A DNA stretch of 23,637 bases from Dethiosulfatibacter sp. (GCA_019084435.1 JAHRFV010000189.1:1-23637), one strand, 5' to 3'; positions 1 to 8,127 are shown, counted from the stretch's first letter. Notes: a model not told the origin generated them from the letters alone. Numbers and translations are program-made.

Positions 1-236
1 AAGTAGATGAACAAGAAAAATTTCAAAAATATCTTATTGATAGCGGAATAGTGACACAAATTCATTATCCCATACCGCCGCATCTCTCTAAAGCTTATAG
101 TTATTTGAATTATGGAAAAGGCGATTATCCAATCACAGAGGGGTACTCAAATATCATAATTAGTTTGCCACTTTATGAAGGAATGACTCAACTCGAGATA
201 AATTATGTTATAGATATAATAAACGATTATAAGTGA
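1..236 (+). CDS. DegT/DnrJ/EryC1/StrS-family sugar aminotransferase, C-terminal end only
   Basis: This is the 3' end of a gene that begins upstream of the window; 77 residues are visible, read from base 3. The stretch GIVTQIHYPIPPHL, followed by a conserved SLPLYEGMT motif and a final EINYVIDIIN helix, is the typical C-terminus of PLP-dependent sugar aminotransferases (DegT/AHBA synthase family). These enzymes transfer an amino group, usually from glutamate, to a nucleotide-linked keto sugar. The PLP-binding lysine lies upstream and is not visible. The next genes are an acyltransferase remnant and an intact hexapeptide acyltransferase. This suggests a dTDP-3-amino- or 4-amino-dideoxyhexose that is then N-acylated, as in Fdt/Qdt-type pathways. 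The family call is firm, but the exact sugar cannot be told from this fragment. Confidence 0.85.
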   Translation, partial: VDEQEKFQKYLIDSGIVTQIHYPIPPHLSKAYSYLNYGKGDYPITEGYSNIIISLPLYEGMTQLEINYVIDIINDYK

Positions 237-255
237 TTAAAAGAGAGAGATTTTT

Positions 256-534
256 ATGTCTAGATTAAGGGAATTACACTTATCTGATATTTATTATACG
301 TATGAATAGATGAGTGACTCAGAAGATATGAGTCGTCGATTATTGGTAGAAACTTATCCAAAGGTAAAAAATAGATTTTATTATAAATAGCTGTAACGAT
401 AAAATTAATATACATTTTGCAATCGTAACAGAAAAAACTAATATGTCGGAACAGTATATCTAAAAACATTAATTTCATTGAAACTATATCGGTATTTGAT
501 AAAGGATTACCGAAAATAATACGGAGGGAAAGAA
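256..534 (+). pseudogene. Decayed GNAT-type N-acetyltransferase
   Basis: No intact gene lies here, but fragments of one can be read. An ATG at 256 after a purine-rich site starts MSRLRELHLSDIYYTYE, then TAG, then MSDSE, which resembles the LREL..D....YEWMSDPE opening of sugar-cluster GNAT proteins. Further on, DKINIHFAIVTEKTN is followed, after frame changes, by YVGTVYLK and NINFIE. That matches the central HFAI...YVGTVSLKNI strands of GNAT folds. At least two stops and two frameshifts are needed, and the acetyl-CoA-binding C-terminal half is missing. The remnant lies between the aminotransferase and an intact hexapeptide acyltransferase, so it may be a redundant sugar acylation enzyme. The assignment rests on short motif matches read by eye. 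Confidence 0.5.
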
Positions 535-535
535 A

Positions 536-1216
536 ATGATATCTAAAAATGCAGTTATTTATGAGGGCGTAACAATTGGGAATAATGTTACGATAAAAGA
601 TTTTGCGGTGATTCATAAGGGTGTTGTTATAGAAGACAACGTTGAAATAATGGAAGGCTCTGTCGTAGGAAGAATTCCTAAAGGTGCTGGCGCAACATCT
701 AGAAAGACGGATTCTGAATATAAAACTGTAATTATAGGCAATGGAACAGTTATCTCACCAAATTGTGTTATTTATACAGATGTTAAGATTGGTAAAAACA
801 CATTAATTGGGGATGGTGCAACAATAAGGGAACAATGTGAAATTGGTGATAAATGCATTATTTCCAGACTCGTAAGTGTAAACTATAACACGAAAATTGG
901 AAACATGACAAAAATAATGGATAATACTCACATTACAGGCAATATGATTATTGGGAATAATGTTTTTATCAGTGTGCTTGTCGCAACTACTAATGACAAT
1001 AACATAGGTACAAAAGGGTATAGCGATGACATGATAACCGGCCCCATAATTGAAGATAATGTTTTGATTGGTGCAGGAGCGAATATTTTGCCAGGTGTGC
1101 GAGTGGGTGAAGGTAGTATTGTAGGAGCGGGTGCACTTGTAACGAAGGATGTACCTGTAGGGAAGGTTGTAATGGGTCAGCCGGCGAAAATTATTAGAGA
1201 TGTTAGTAATAAATAG
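536..1216 (+). CDS. Left-handed beta-helix (hexapeptide repeat) acyltransferase, probably sugar N-acyltransferase
   Basis: The 226-residue protein is built almost entirely of hexapeptide repeats of the [LIV]-G-x-x-x-x type, for example VTIGNNVTI, VIIGNGTVI, VKIGKNTLI and VLIGAGANI. It ends with the PVGKVVMGQPAKIIRD closing segment seen in LbH acyltransferases. Such enzymes are trimers that use acetyl- or acyl-CoA. The neighbouring DegT aminotransferase suggests that the acceptor is the amino group of a nucleotide-linked amino sugar, as for QdtC or FdtC. The acyl group is open: a MaoC-type hydratase follows 14 bp later, so a hydroxyacyl donor is possible. A GGAGGG site lies just before the ATG at 536. 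The family is certain; the substrate is inferred. Confidence 0.85.
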   Translation: MISKNAVIYEGVTIGNNVTIKDFAVIHKGVVIEDNVEIMEGSVVGRIPKGAGATSRKTDSEYKTVIIGNGTVISPNCVIYTDVKIGKNTLIGDGATIREQCEIGDKCIISRLVSVNYNTKIGNMTKIMDNTHITGNMIIGNNVFISVLVATTNDNNIGTKGYSDDMITGPIIEDNVLIGAGANILPGVRVGEGSIVGAGALVTKDVPVGKVVMGQPAKIIRDVSNK

Positions 1217-1230
1217 AAGGAGTGTTTCTC

Positions 1231-1647
1231 GTGACTGGAAAGAAGATAGAAGAATTAAAAGTAGGCGACTCAGAGATGTTTGTAAAAACAATATCTGAAA
1301 GTGATGTGTATTTATTTGCAGGCATTACTGGTGATTTTAATCCTGCTCATATAAACGAAGAATATGCCAGAGAAAGTGTATTTAAAACTAGAATTGCTCA
1401 TGGAATGCTTACAGCAAGTTTGATTTCGACTGTATTGGGGACAAAGCTTCCAGGCCCTGGAACTATATATTTATCACAGGATACTAAATTTTTAAAACCT
1501 GTATTGATTGGCGACACTATAGCGGCCATAGTGAAGATCGTGGATTTAAACAAAGAGAAAAATAAAGTAAAGCTAGAAACTATATGTATAAATCAAAAAA
1601 ATGAAACCGTGCTTGAAGGCTTTGCCTTGGTAAAGGCACCAAAGTAG
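1231..1647 (+). CDS. MaoC-like (R)-specific enoyl-CoA hydratase (PhaJ type)
   Basis: This 138-residue single hot-dog-fold protein carries the hydratase-2 motif GDFNPAHINEEYA, with the presumed catalytic Asp35 and His40. It continues with AHGMLTASLISTVLG and LPGPGTIYLSQ, which closely follow PhaJ. PhaJ enzymes hydrate trans-2-enoyl-CoA to (R)-3-hydroxyacyl-CoA. Here the gene lies between a sugar acyltransferase and a nucleotide-sugar gene remnant, not in a PHA or fatty-acid operon. It may supply a 3-hydroxyacyl donor, such as 3-hydroxybutyryl, for an amino sugar; that is inference. The start is GTG 1231: AAGGAG at 1217-1222 is well spaced from it, whereas the in-frame GTG at 1222 overlaps that ribosome site. 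Confidence 0.85.
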   Translation: MTGKKIEELKVGDSEMFVKTISESDVYLFAGITGDFNPAHINEEYARESVFKTRIAHGMLTASLISTVLGTKLPGPGTIYLSQDTKFLKPVLIGDTIAAIVKIVDLNKEKNKVKLETICINQKNETVLEGFALVKAPK

Positions 1648-1658
1648 GAGGGATATAG

Positions 1659-2237
1659 ATGAAAGGTATTATTTTATAAGGCGGAAGCGGGTCTAGACTT
1701 TATCCAACTACGAAGGGTATAAGCAAACAGTTACTATCAATATATGACAAACCTATGATTTACTACCCATTAAGCGTACTAATGCTATCAAAGATAAAGA
1801 GGTTCTTACTATAACTAATCCGGAGTATATAGATTTTTATCGTAATCTATTAGTTGATGGTACTGACTTAGGAATGAAATTTGAGCACAAAATCCAGGAA
1901 AGGCCAAGAGGGTTAGCAGATGCCTTTATAGTTGGAGAAAAGTTTATTGGTGATGATAGCGTATGTCTAATATTAGTAGATAATATTTTTTACGGGCAGG
2001 GCTTTGTTCCGAGACTTGATTCAGCATCAAAGGTTGAAGACGGTGCAGTTATTTTTGGATACTATGTAAATGATCCTAGGGAGTTTGCAGTTATTGAATT
2101 TGAAAAGTACAATAGTGTTGTATCTTTAGAAGAAAAACTAGAAAATCTAAATTAAACGATACCATTTCAGGACTTTATTACTATTACAATTCTGTGGTGG
2201 GAGAGCTAAGAATTTAAAACCATCTAAACGAGAAGAA
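1659..2237 (+). pseudogene. Decayed glucose-1-phosphate thymidylyltransferase (rmlA paralogue)
   Basis: A good ribosome site (AGGAGGG overlapping the maoC stop) precedes ATG 1659, but codon 7 is TAA within what should be [16 protein letters not shown]. Reading on gives [19 protein letters not shown] and [15 protein letters not shown], then a frameshift near 1790. A long stretch follows with GLADAFIVGEKFIGDDS and [16 protein letters not shown], then a further frameshift into ISGLYYYYNSVV and another into AKNLKPSKREE. The catalytic LGDN motif has become LVDN. Similarity ends near 2237, about 85-90 codons short of a full RmlA. It is clearly diverged from the intact rmlA at 5825, so it is an old paralogue and not a recent duplicate. 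The longest readable piece (1874-2155) is not expected to be active. Confidence 0.85.
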
Positions 2238-2394
2238 ATAAGATTGCAACTGAACTTGGCTAGGAACAAGTACGAACATTTGTGCTGGTAATACAGGAGT
2301 TGATTCAGTTGTTCTTAGATGATACTAAATGGATTGAAAACGTTATTTAAGAGGATAATCTAATTGTTATGATAGGATCTATACTGAAGAGTAA
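2238..2394 (+). pseudogene. rmlB (dTDP-glucose 4,6-dehydratase) C-terminal remnant
   Basis: Directly after the rmlA remnant, the codons from 2240 read KIATELG, stop (TAG in place of the Trp codon), then EQVRTF. They continue with IQELIQLFLDDTKWIENVI, a second stop, and, after a frameshift, YDRIYTEE and TAA at 2392-2394. This aligns almost without gaps to the end of the intact RmlB encoded at 8128-9207 (KITTELGWEPAYTF, ETIQWNLENAKWIENII, YYDKMYSS). About the first 305 codons are absent. The piece is the far side of a deletion that joined rmlA to the tail of rmlB. Nothing here would be translated into a useful protein. The 145 bp that follow, up to 2539, show no recognisable gene. Confidence 0.75.
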
Positions 2395-2539
2395 ATATTC
2401 TGACTAAAATTGACAAAGGTCATTATTGATTGGCGCCAGGATACGTAGTGTAAGAAGTTTTTATATTCTAAATATCTTGGTGTATTTCTCAAAGATGTTT
2501 GTTGTGACAATTTTACTAATATAGAGGGAGAATACGAGA

Positions 2540-3850
2540 ATGCATAAAATAGTCCAATCAATCAAAAAAAGGAATAAATTATATAAGATAGCCATTCGAA
2601 TCTATAGTGTTGTCTATGGTATAATCCGAGATAACCATAGTTTATGTATTGGATTTCATAGACTTCGATCTATATTATATGAAAAAGCTAGAGTAGAACT
2701 ATATAATAAGCAATCATTAAAAGAATATTGTAAAATTAACCATTTGAAGTTGGACGTATTGGAAGAAGAAAAATCCAGAGATGTTTTTATACCTAAATAT
2801 TATGATAACAGTGATGAATCCCAGATAGCATCTTTTAAGTCTCCACAAATTTATACCGTCAAATTAACAAGTGTGTATGTTATTGGAGGAAGTAGTTTTA
2901 TCCTTAAAGAAAAGTGGGCTTTATATGATATGTTTGATATGGACACGGATAATCGATTCGATTTAAGGTTTGGCTCTATAGTGAGTATAAGCAATAAAGG
3001 AGAAGTTGCGGTTAAATCACATGAGACTGAAAACGTAAAATTAGAAAAAGGGATTTTTTTGATTGGATTTGGATCTTTTAACTATTACCATCTCACTATT
3101 GAATTGATGAGCAAGTTCAAATACATTGATGAAAATGAGAGTTTAGATAATTACCCTATAATTGTTGATGACGTAGCCTTAGCAATCCCTCAGTTTAAAG
3201 CGTTAGTACATTCTTTGAACGAATCGAGAAGGGAAATTATACCATTGAAGAAAAACACAAAATACGAAGTTGTCGAAATGGTCTATATTTCGGATGTCTC
3301 TTGGATGCCAATAAATGTTAAAAGCAGTTCGGGATTAACGAATGAAGACTGTAGAGTTTCAAAAGAATGTATTGTATACTTAAGAAATAAAGTCATGAAG
3401 AGCAATAAAGTTACTTTTCCTTCTGAGCAAAATCTAAAGCTTTTTATATCTAGAAAGTCAAGTTTTTTACAAAGGTTAAGTAATGAGACTGATGTAGCAT
3501 CCCTTTTTAAAAGTTATGGTTTCAAGGTTGTATATCCAGAAGAGCTTTCATTAAAAGAACAAGTAGAACTTTTCGCTAATGCGGGTATTGTAGCTGGGAC
3601 AACTGGAGCTGCACTTACTAATATCATTTATTGTCGGCCTGGAACAACTTTTGTATCAATAATTCCAAAAGAGTATAATTTTAATGTATATTCTACCATT
3701 GCGAATTACTTGGGGATAAATTCATTATATTTGGATGCGAAGATTATAAAAAAAGGTAGAAAGATCTCTGGGGATATATTTGAATTGGATTTAAATTATT
3801 GTGAGAGGTTTTTAAGAGAACATAATATTGTAGGTGAATATATTGAGTGA
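2540..3850 (+). CDS. Glycosyltransferase family 61 (DUF563)-like capsular polysaccharide protein
   Basis: The 436-residue protein has a poorly conserved N-terminal half and a C-terminal half typical of GT61/DUF563 proteins. FISRK lies near residue 300, then R..NE, YGFKVVYPEELSLKEQVELF (about 330-350), AGIVAGTTGAALTNIIYCRPG and a late IANYLG segment. Members transfer sugars to glycan acceptors and are common in bacterial capsule clusters. It has no clear signal peptide or membrane span, so it probably works on the cytoplasmic face. AGGGAG at 2525-2530 supports ATG 2540. Its last codons overlap the start of the flippase gene, which suggests translational coupling. The sugar and linkage are unknown. 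Confidence 0.75.
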   Translation: MHKIVQSIKKRNKLYKIAIRIYSVVYGIIRDNHSLCIGFHRLRSILYEKARVELYNKQSLKEYCKINHLKLDVLEEEKSRDVFIPKYYDNSDESQIASFKSPQIYTVKLTSVYVIGGSSFILKEKWALYDMFDMDTDNRFDLRFGSIVSISNKGEVAVKSHETENVKLEKGIFLIGFGSFNYYHLTIELMSKFKYIDENESLDNYPIIVDDVALAIPQFKALVHSLNESRREIIPLKKNTKYEVVEMVYISDVSWMPINVKSSSGLTNEDCRVSKECIVYLRNKVMKSNKVTFPSEQNLKLFISRKSSFLQRLSNETDVASLFKSYGFKVVYPEELSLKEQVELFANAGIVAGTTGAALTNIIYCRPGTTFVSIIPKEYNFNVYSTIANYLGINSLYLDAKIIKKGRKISGDIFELDLNYCERFLREHNIVGEYIE

Positions 3851-5318
3851 CAGTATCATTAAAAATAAAGCAATATCCGGGATGTTTCATAGTTTTATCG
3901 GGCTTTTCGCTAATAATGGGATTACATTTATCGTTGGCATGATTTTGGCTAGATTGCTAGAGCCCTCTGACTATGGACTTCTTGGTATGGTAACCGTGTT
4001 TATAGCTGTATCTGGAATCTTTGTAGATAGTGGCATGACTACTGCATTGATAAGGGAAAAAGATGTTACAAACGAAGAATACTCAACTGTTTTTTATTAT
4101 AATTTAGCAGTCTCTTTAGTGGTGTATATATTATTATTCTTAATAGCAGGTATGGTAAGTAGATTCTTTAATGAACCGTTATTAGTACCAATAATTCGTG
4201 TAGTGGGATTAGGAATCATAGTAGGAGCTTTTGGAAACATACAGAGAACTAGGTTGACAAAAGAGTTAAACTTCAAATTGCAAACTAAAATTGATATCAT
4301 TTCCGCTGTTTTATCTAGCATAGTAGGTATTTATTTAGCATTCATAGAAAAAGGTGTTTGGGCACTTGTAATAATGGGCCTGTTTAGGTCGATTATAGTG
4401 TCTTTTCTTTTAATGCTTTCAAACAGGTGGACACCACTTTTAGTTTTTGATACAAGGGCATTTAAGAGATTTTTTAACTTTGGATATAAAATGTTGATTA
4501 CAGGGTTATTAGCCACACTATATCACAATGTTTATAATATGATTATAGGAAAAACGTACTCAGCGGATGTATTAGGGTATTATACTAAATCAAAAAGCCT
4601 AAAGGATATGGTTTCGATGTCGGTTTTAGGTACTGTATCAAAGGTAGGCTATCCACTTCTTAGTAGCTTACAAGATGATAAGGAAAGATTTTCAAATGGA
4701 TTTAAAAAGATTATTAGGCATGTCAGTTATCTAACTTTTCCGATTTTTTTTGGAATGATGGCTGTTTCTGAGCCTTTGATAACATTGTTATTCGGTCAAA
4801 AATGGATTCCGATGATTCCATTTTTTAGAGTGCTATGTTTGTCAGCAATAGTTTTTCCCCATAGTGCACTTAATTTGAATGTTTTGCAGGTTGTAGGCCG
4901 ATCAGATTTGTTTTTGAAAATCGATGTAATAAATATGGCTATTGGTGCATGCCTAATATCCTTATCTATGGTATTAAATTTAGGAATAAATGGATTGTTA
5001 GGTATGATTGTATTGTTGTCTTTGATAGCCTTGATTACAAATTCATATTATTCAGAACAATATATTGGTTATTCTACGTTAGAGCAAATAAAAGACTTGT
5101 TTGTACACTTATTGAGTTCTTTAATCATGGGAATAGTGGTTTACATTTTTACAATATTATTGCCATTTCATAGTTTGATTAATCTCACAATTTCAATCGC
5201 CATAGGCGTTGTAGTTTATATTATTTTATCTTTAGTTTTTAAAATAGCAGAGTTCTGGTCTATTGCAAATATTACTGTCGAAATGTATAAAAGAGTAGTG
5301 AATAAAAACGTTTTATGA
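3843..5318 (+). CDS. Wzx-type polysaccharide flippase (MOP superfamily, WzxC-like)
   Basis: This very hydrophobic protein of about 491 residues has some 12-14 predicted membrane segments. Family-typical motifs include ILARLLEPSDYGLLGMVTVF near the N-terminus, FVDSGMTTALIRE, LGYYTKSKSLKDM in the middle, and MAVSEPLITLLFGQKW later. Such exporters move undecaprenyl-linked oligosaccharide units across the membrane. The start is probably TTG 3843, because AGGTGA at 3832-3837 is well spaced from it; an in-frame GTG at 3834 overlaps that site. Either start overlaps the end of the GT61 gene. No Wzy polymerase or initiating glycosyl-1-phosphate transferase is in the window, so the cluster must continue upstream or use genes elsewhere. 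Confidence 0.88.
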   Translation: MSDSIIKNKAISGMFHSFIGLFANNGITFIVGMILARLLEPSDYGLLGMVTVFIAVSGIFVDSGMTTALIREKDVTNEEYSTVFYYNLAVSLVVYILLFLIAGMVSRFFNEPLLVPIIRVVGLGIIVGAFGNIQRTRLTKELNFKLQTKIDIISAVLSSIVGIYLAFIEKGVWALVIMGLFRSIIVSFLLMLSNRWTPLLVFDTRAFKRFFNFGYKMLITGLLATLYHNVYNMIIGKTYSADVLGYYTKSKSLKDMVSMSVLGTVSKVGYPLLSSLQDDKERFSNGFKKIIRHVSYLTFPIFFGMMAVSEPLITLLFGQKWIPMIPFFRVLCLSAIVFPHSALNLNVLQVVGRSDLFLKIDVINMAIGACLISLSMVLNLGINGLLGMIVLLSLIALITNSYYSEQYIGYSTLEQIKDLFVHLLSSLIMGIVVYIFTILLPFHSLINLTISIAIGVVVYIILSLVFKIAEFWSIANITVEMYKRVVNKNVL

Positions 5319-5329
5319 GAAAGGGTTAA

Positions 5330-5798
5330 TATGAAAAATAAAAATAATTAAACTTGAATTATTCATGAAGACTCATGGGTACTAGTCTTGGGACGCATGC
5401 AGGTAATGTTTCTGGTGATGCTAATTAAACACGTTATTAGAGATATGTTGCTAAACAAAGAAAAAGGAGCAATTGTGCATATTACATACATTTGTACTAA
5501 TACAGGTTATAAAGGGTTGAGTATGTATGCTACGACTAAAGGTGTGTTAGAGCCTTTTTCCAAGACTGTTGCAAGAGAATGGGGTGAGGTTAGAATTGGA
5601 TCAAATTGTGTTACCCCATGCTTTATGGAGCAGGGATGAGTGAAACTTTATCTGAAAGTCAAAAGGATAGAATCTGAAAGCATACTTATCTAAAAAATAA
5701 ACTAATTCAAGTAGTGTTGTTAAGTCGGTTTATTTTTATTAAGTTAAAGTTCAAGCTCAATCGCTGGAGAAGTCTTATATGTCGATTATGGAACTATA
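5330..5798 (+). pseudogene. Decayed short-chain dehydrogenase/reductase (FabG-like)
   Basis: An ATG at 5330 after GAGAAAGGG runs into a stop after six codons. From about 5385 the SDR core can be read with frame changes: SWDAC..V..VSG, VIRDMLLNKEKGAIVHITYI, GYKGLSMYATTKGVLEPF and SKTVAREWGEVRIGSNCVTP. After another frameshift come MSETLSESQKDRI, then later SSSIAGEVLYVDYGT, the normal FabG C-terminus. The Rossmann N-terminus with its GxxxGxG motif is missing. The YxxxK pair survives, but the position of the catalytic serine (usually ISS) reads ITY. The longest open piece (5388-5639) is only a fragment. An acyl-CoA or ACP ketoreductase would fit with the nearby hydratase, but a nucleotide-sugar reductase is also possible. 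Confidence 0.8.
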
Positions 5799-5824
5799 AA
5801 AAATACAATTAGAGGAGGCTAAAA

Positions 5825-6709
5825 ATGAAAGGTATTATTTTAGCAGGAGGATCTGGAACAAGACTTTACCCATTAACGATGGTCACTAGTAAGCAGTTGC
5901 TACCTGTTTATGACAAACCAATGATTTACTATCCACTATCAGTGCTTATGTTGGCAGGGATTAGAGATATCCTCATAATTTCAACACCTGTAGACTTGCC
6001 TAACTTTGAAAAATTATTAGGAGATGGTAGTGAGTTTGGAATCAATCTATCTTATGCTGAACAACCATCCCCAGATGGTTTAGCCCAGGCATTTATTATC
6101 GGAGAAGATTTTATTGGCAATGATGATGTGGCCATGATTCTGGGAGATAACATTTATTATGGTAATGGATTTACTCCAATCTTAAGAGAAGCTGCAGCAA
6201 ATGCTCAAAATGGAAAGGCCACAATATTTGGATATTACGTTAATGATCCTGAACGATTTGGAATAGTAGAATTCAACGAAGATGGAAAGGTAATCTCTGT
6301 AGAGGAAAAACCACAAAATCCAAAATCAAATTATTGTATTACAGGTCTTTATTTTTATGATAACAGAGTAGTTGAATTTGCTAAAAAAGTTAAACCGTCT
6401 CACAGAGGAGAACTTGAAATCACCGATTTAAATCGAATGTATTTGGAAGATGGAACTCTTAATGTAAAATTACTAGGTAGAGGTTATGCGTGGCTTGATA
6501 CTGGTACTATGGACAGTTTAGTCGAAGCTGCTGAATTTGTACAAATGATTGAGAAAAGACAAAGTATTAAAATTTCTGCACTAGAAGAAATTGCATATCA
6601 CAATCAGTGGATTGATAATAAGACACTAAGGGCTTCAGCAGATAAATATGGAAAGTCTCCATATGGGGAACATCTGAAAAAGGTTGCGGAAGGTAAAATT
6701 AGATATTAA
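5825..6709 (+). CDS. rmlA: Glucose-1-phosphate thymidylyltransferase
   Basis: This enzyme makes dTDP-glucose from dTTP and glucose-1-phosphate, the first step of dTDP-L-rhamnose synthesis. The 294-residue length is normal for RmlA. The nucleotide-binding signature [11 protein letters not shown] (residues 8-18) with Arg13 is present, as are Lys23 in the [12 protein letters not shown] stretch and the metal-binding Asp108 in [45 protein letters not shown] and [11 protein letters not shown] are all intact. GAGGAGG lies 6 bp before the ATG. It starts the block rmlA-rmlCD-rmlB. The same step was once also encoded by the broken copy at 1659. Confidence 0.97.
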   Translation: MKGIILAGGSGTRLYPLTMVTSKQLLPVYDKPMIYYPLSVLMLAGIRDILIISTPVDLPNFEKLLGDGSEFGINLSYAEQPSPDGLAQAFIIGEDFIGNDDVAMILGDNIYYGNGFTPILREAAANAQNGKATIFGYYVNDPERFGIVEFNEDGKVISVEEKPQNPKSNYCITGLYFYDNRVVEFAKKVKPSHRGELEITDLNRMYLEDGTLNVKLLGRGYAWLDTGTMDSLVEAAEFVQMIEKRQSIKISALEEIAYHNQWIDNKTLRASADKYGKSPYGEHLKKVAEGKIRY

Positions 6710-6722
6710 GTGAGGTTATTCA

Positions 6723-8123
6723 ATGAATATTACGAAAACTGATATAGAAGATGTTTTAATAATTGAACCTAGAGTTTTTGGCGATAACAGAGGATGGTTT
6801 ACTGAAACGTATTCAAAAAGAATGTTTAAAGAAAACCAAATTGATATTGACTTTGTACAAGATAATCATTCAATGTCTGCACAAAAGGGTACGCTAAGAG
6901 GGCTGCATTTTCAAACTGACCATAAATCTCAAACAAAGCTCATTAGATGTACAAAAGGAAAGATTTTAGATGTTGCTGTTGATTTAAGAAGAGGTTCACC
7001 TACATATAAAAAGTGGATTTCTGTTGAGTTAACTGAAGAAAATAAAAGACAGATGTTAGTTCCAAAAGGGTTTGCACACGGGTTTTTAACATTAACAGAT
7101 AATGTAGAAGTTCAATACAAAGTTGATGAATATTATGCACCAGAGTGTGACAGAAGTATTCGATTTGATGATCCGGAAATTGGAGTAGAATGGGGAATTG
7201 AAGATCCAATACTTTCAGAAAAAGATTTGAGTGCGCCATTACTAAAGGAAAGTGATGTGGATTTTAGCTTAAAGTTTATGGTTACCGGTGTAAATGGACA
7301 ACTTGGTCATGATGTATTTTTGCAATTAAAGGATAAGAAATTTGATGTCGTTGCTCCTGGGAGAGAAGAGTTCGATCTTACAAACAGAGATCAAGTTAAA
7401 ACTTATATTATGAATGTGAAACCAGATGTAATCATTCACTGTGCTGCATATACAGCGGTTGATAAAGCTGAAGATGAGAAAGATTTATGTTACTTAGTTA
7501 ATGTGGATGGGACACGAGCCATAGCCGAAGCCGCTAAAGAGATTAATGCAAAAGTAGTTTATTTAAGTACAGATTATGTCTTTGATGGTTTAGGACAAGA
7601 GTCACATTCCGAAGAGAAAGAAACAAGCCCTATCAATTATTATGGATACACAAAAGAACAAGGTGAGAAAATCGTCAGGGAATTGATTGACAAACATTTC
7701 GTAGTTAGAACATCTTGGGTGTATGGTTTAAATGGAAATAATTTTGTGAAGACGATGTTGAAACTGGCTGAATCGAGGAATGAAATTAATGTGGTAGATG
7801 ATCAGATAGGAGTACCTACGTATACAAAAGATTTAGCAGAACTCATTGTGAAATTAGTTCAGACCAATAGTTACGGAACTTATCATGGTGTGAATGAAGG
7901 TTACTGCAGTTGGTATCAATTTGCAAAGTCAATCTTCGCGAAAACTGGGATTGAAATGAAAGTGAATCCAATCTCTACTGAAGATTATCCAACCAAAGCA
8001 AAGAGACCTTTAAATTCACGATTATCAAAAGAGAACACAACTAAAGCTGTTTTAGATAGAATGCCACATTGGGAAGATGCATTGACTAGATTTATCGAAG
8101 AACTAAAAAGCCAGGAGGATTAG
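6723..8123 (+). CDS. rmlCD: Fused dTDP-4-dehydrorhamnose 3,5-epimerase / dTDP-4-dehydrorhamnose reductase (RmlC-RmlD)
   Basis: A single 466-residue reading frame carries two enzymes. Residues 1 to about 182 form a complete RmlC cupin epimerase: RGWFTETYSK, GTLRGLHFQ with catalytic His62, VPKGFAHGFLTL, and Tyr132 in VQYKVDEYY. From about residue 185 an RmlD reductase follows, with the dinucleotide motif GVNGQLG (189-195), HCAAYTAVDKAE, STDYVFDG, the YxxxK pair Tyr307/Lys311, RTSWVYG, and DQIGVPTYT. The fusion does two consecutive steps, 3,5-epimerisation and NAD(P)H-dependent 4-reduction, to give dTDP-L-rhamnose. No internal stop separates the domains. An SD-like GAGGTT precedes ATG 6723. Such fusions occur in some Bacillota. 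Confidence 0.96.
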   Translation: MNITKTDIEDVLIIEPRVFGDNRGWFTETYSKRMFKENQIDIDFVQDNHSMSAQKGTLRGLHFQTDHKSQTKLIRCTKGKILDVAVDLRRGSPTYKKWISVELTEENKRQMLVPKGFAHGFLTLTDNVEVQYKVDEYYAPECDRSIRFDDPEIGVEWGIEDPILSEKDLSAPLLKESDVDFSLKFMVTGVNGQLGHDVFLQLKDKKFDVVAPGREEFDLTNRDQVKTYIMNVKPDVIIHCAAYTAVDKAEDEKDLCYLVNVDGTRAIAEAAKEINAKVVYLSTDYVFDGLGQESHSEEKETSPINYYGYTKEQGEKIVRELIDKHFVVRTSWVYGLNGNNFVKTMLKLAESRNEINVVDDQIGVPTYTKDLAELIVKLVQTNSYGTYHGVNEGYCSWYQFAKSIFAKTGIEMKVNPISTEDYPTKAKRPLNSRLSKENTTKAVLDRMPHWEDALTRFIEELKSQED

Positions 8124-8127
8124 AGAA

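Noticed and set aside
260..616. Minus-strand open frame of 118 codons
   Set aside because: It runs antisense across the GNAT remnant and the start of the acyltransferase, with no ribosome site and no recognisable motif.
803..1291. Minus-strand open frame of 162 codons
   Set aside because: It is a shadow of the hexapeptide-repeat gene; its composition (rich in Asn, Ile, Cys, His) is unlike a real protein.
1874..2155. Independent small gene of 93 codons
   Set aside because: It is an internal piece of the broken rmlA. Family motifs continue on both sides in other frames.
5388..5639. Independent small gene of 83 codons
   Set aside because: It is the middle part of a broken SDR. Conserved SDR sequence continues after it in other frames, and its N-terminus is missing.
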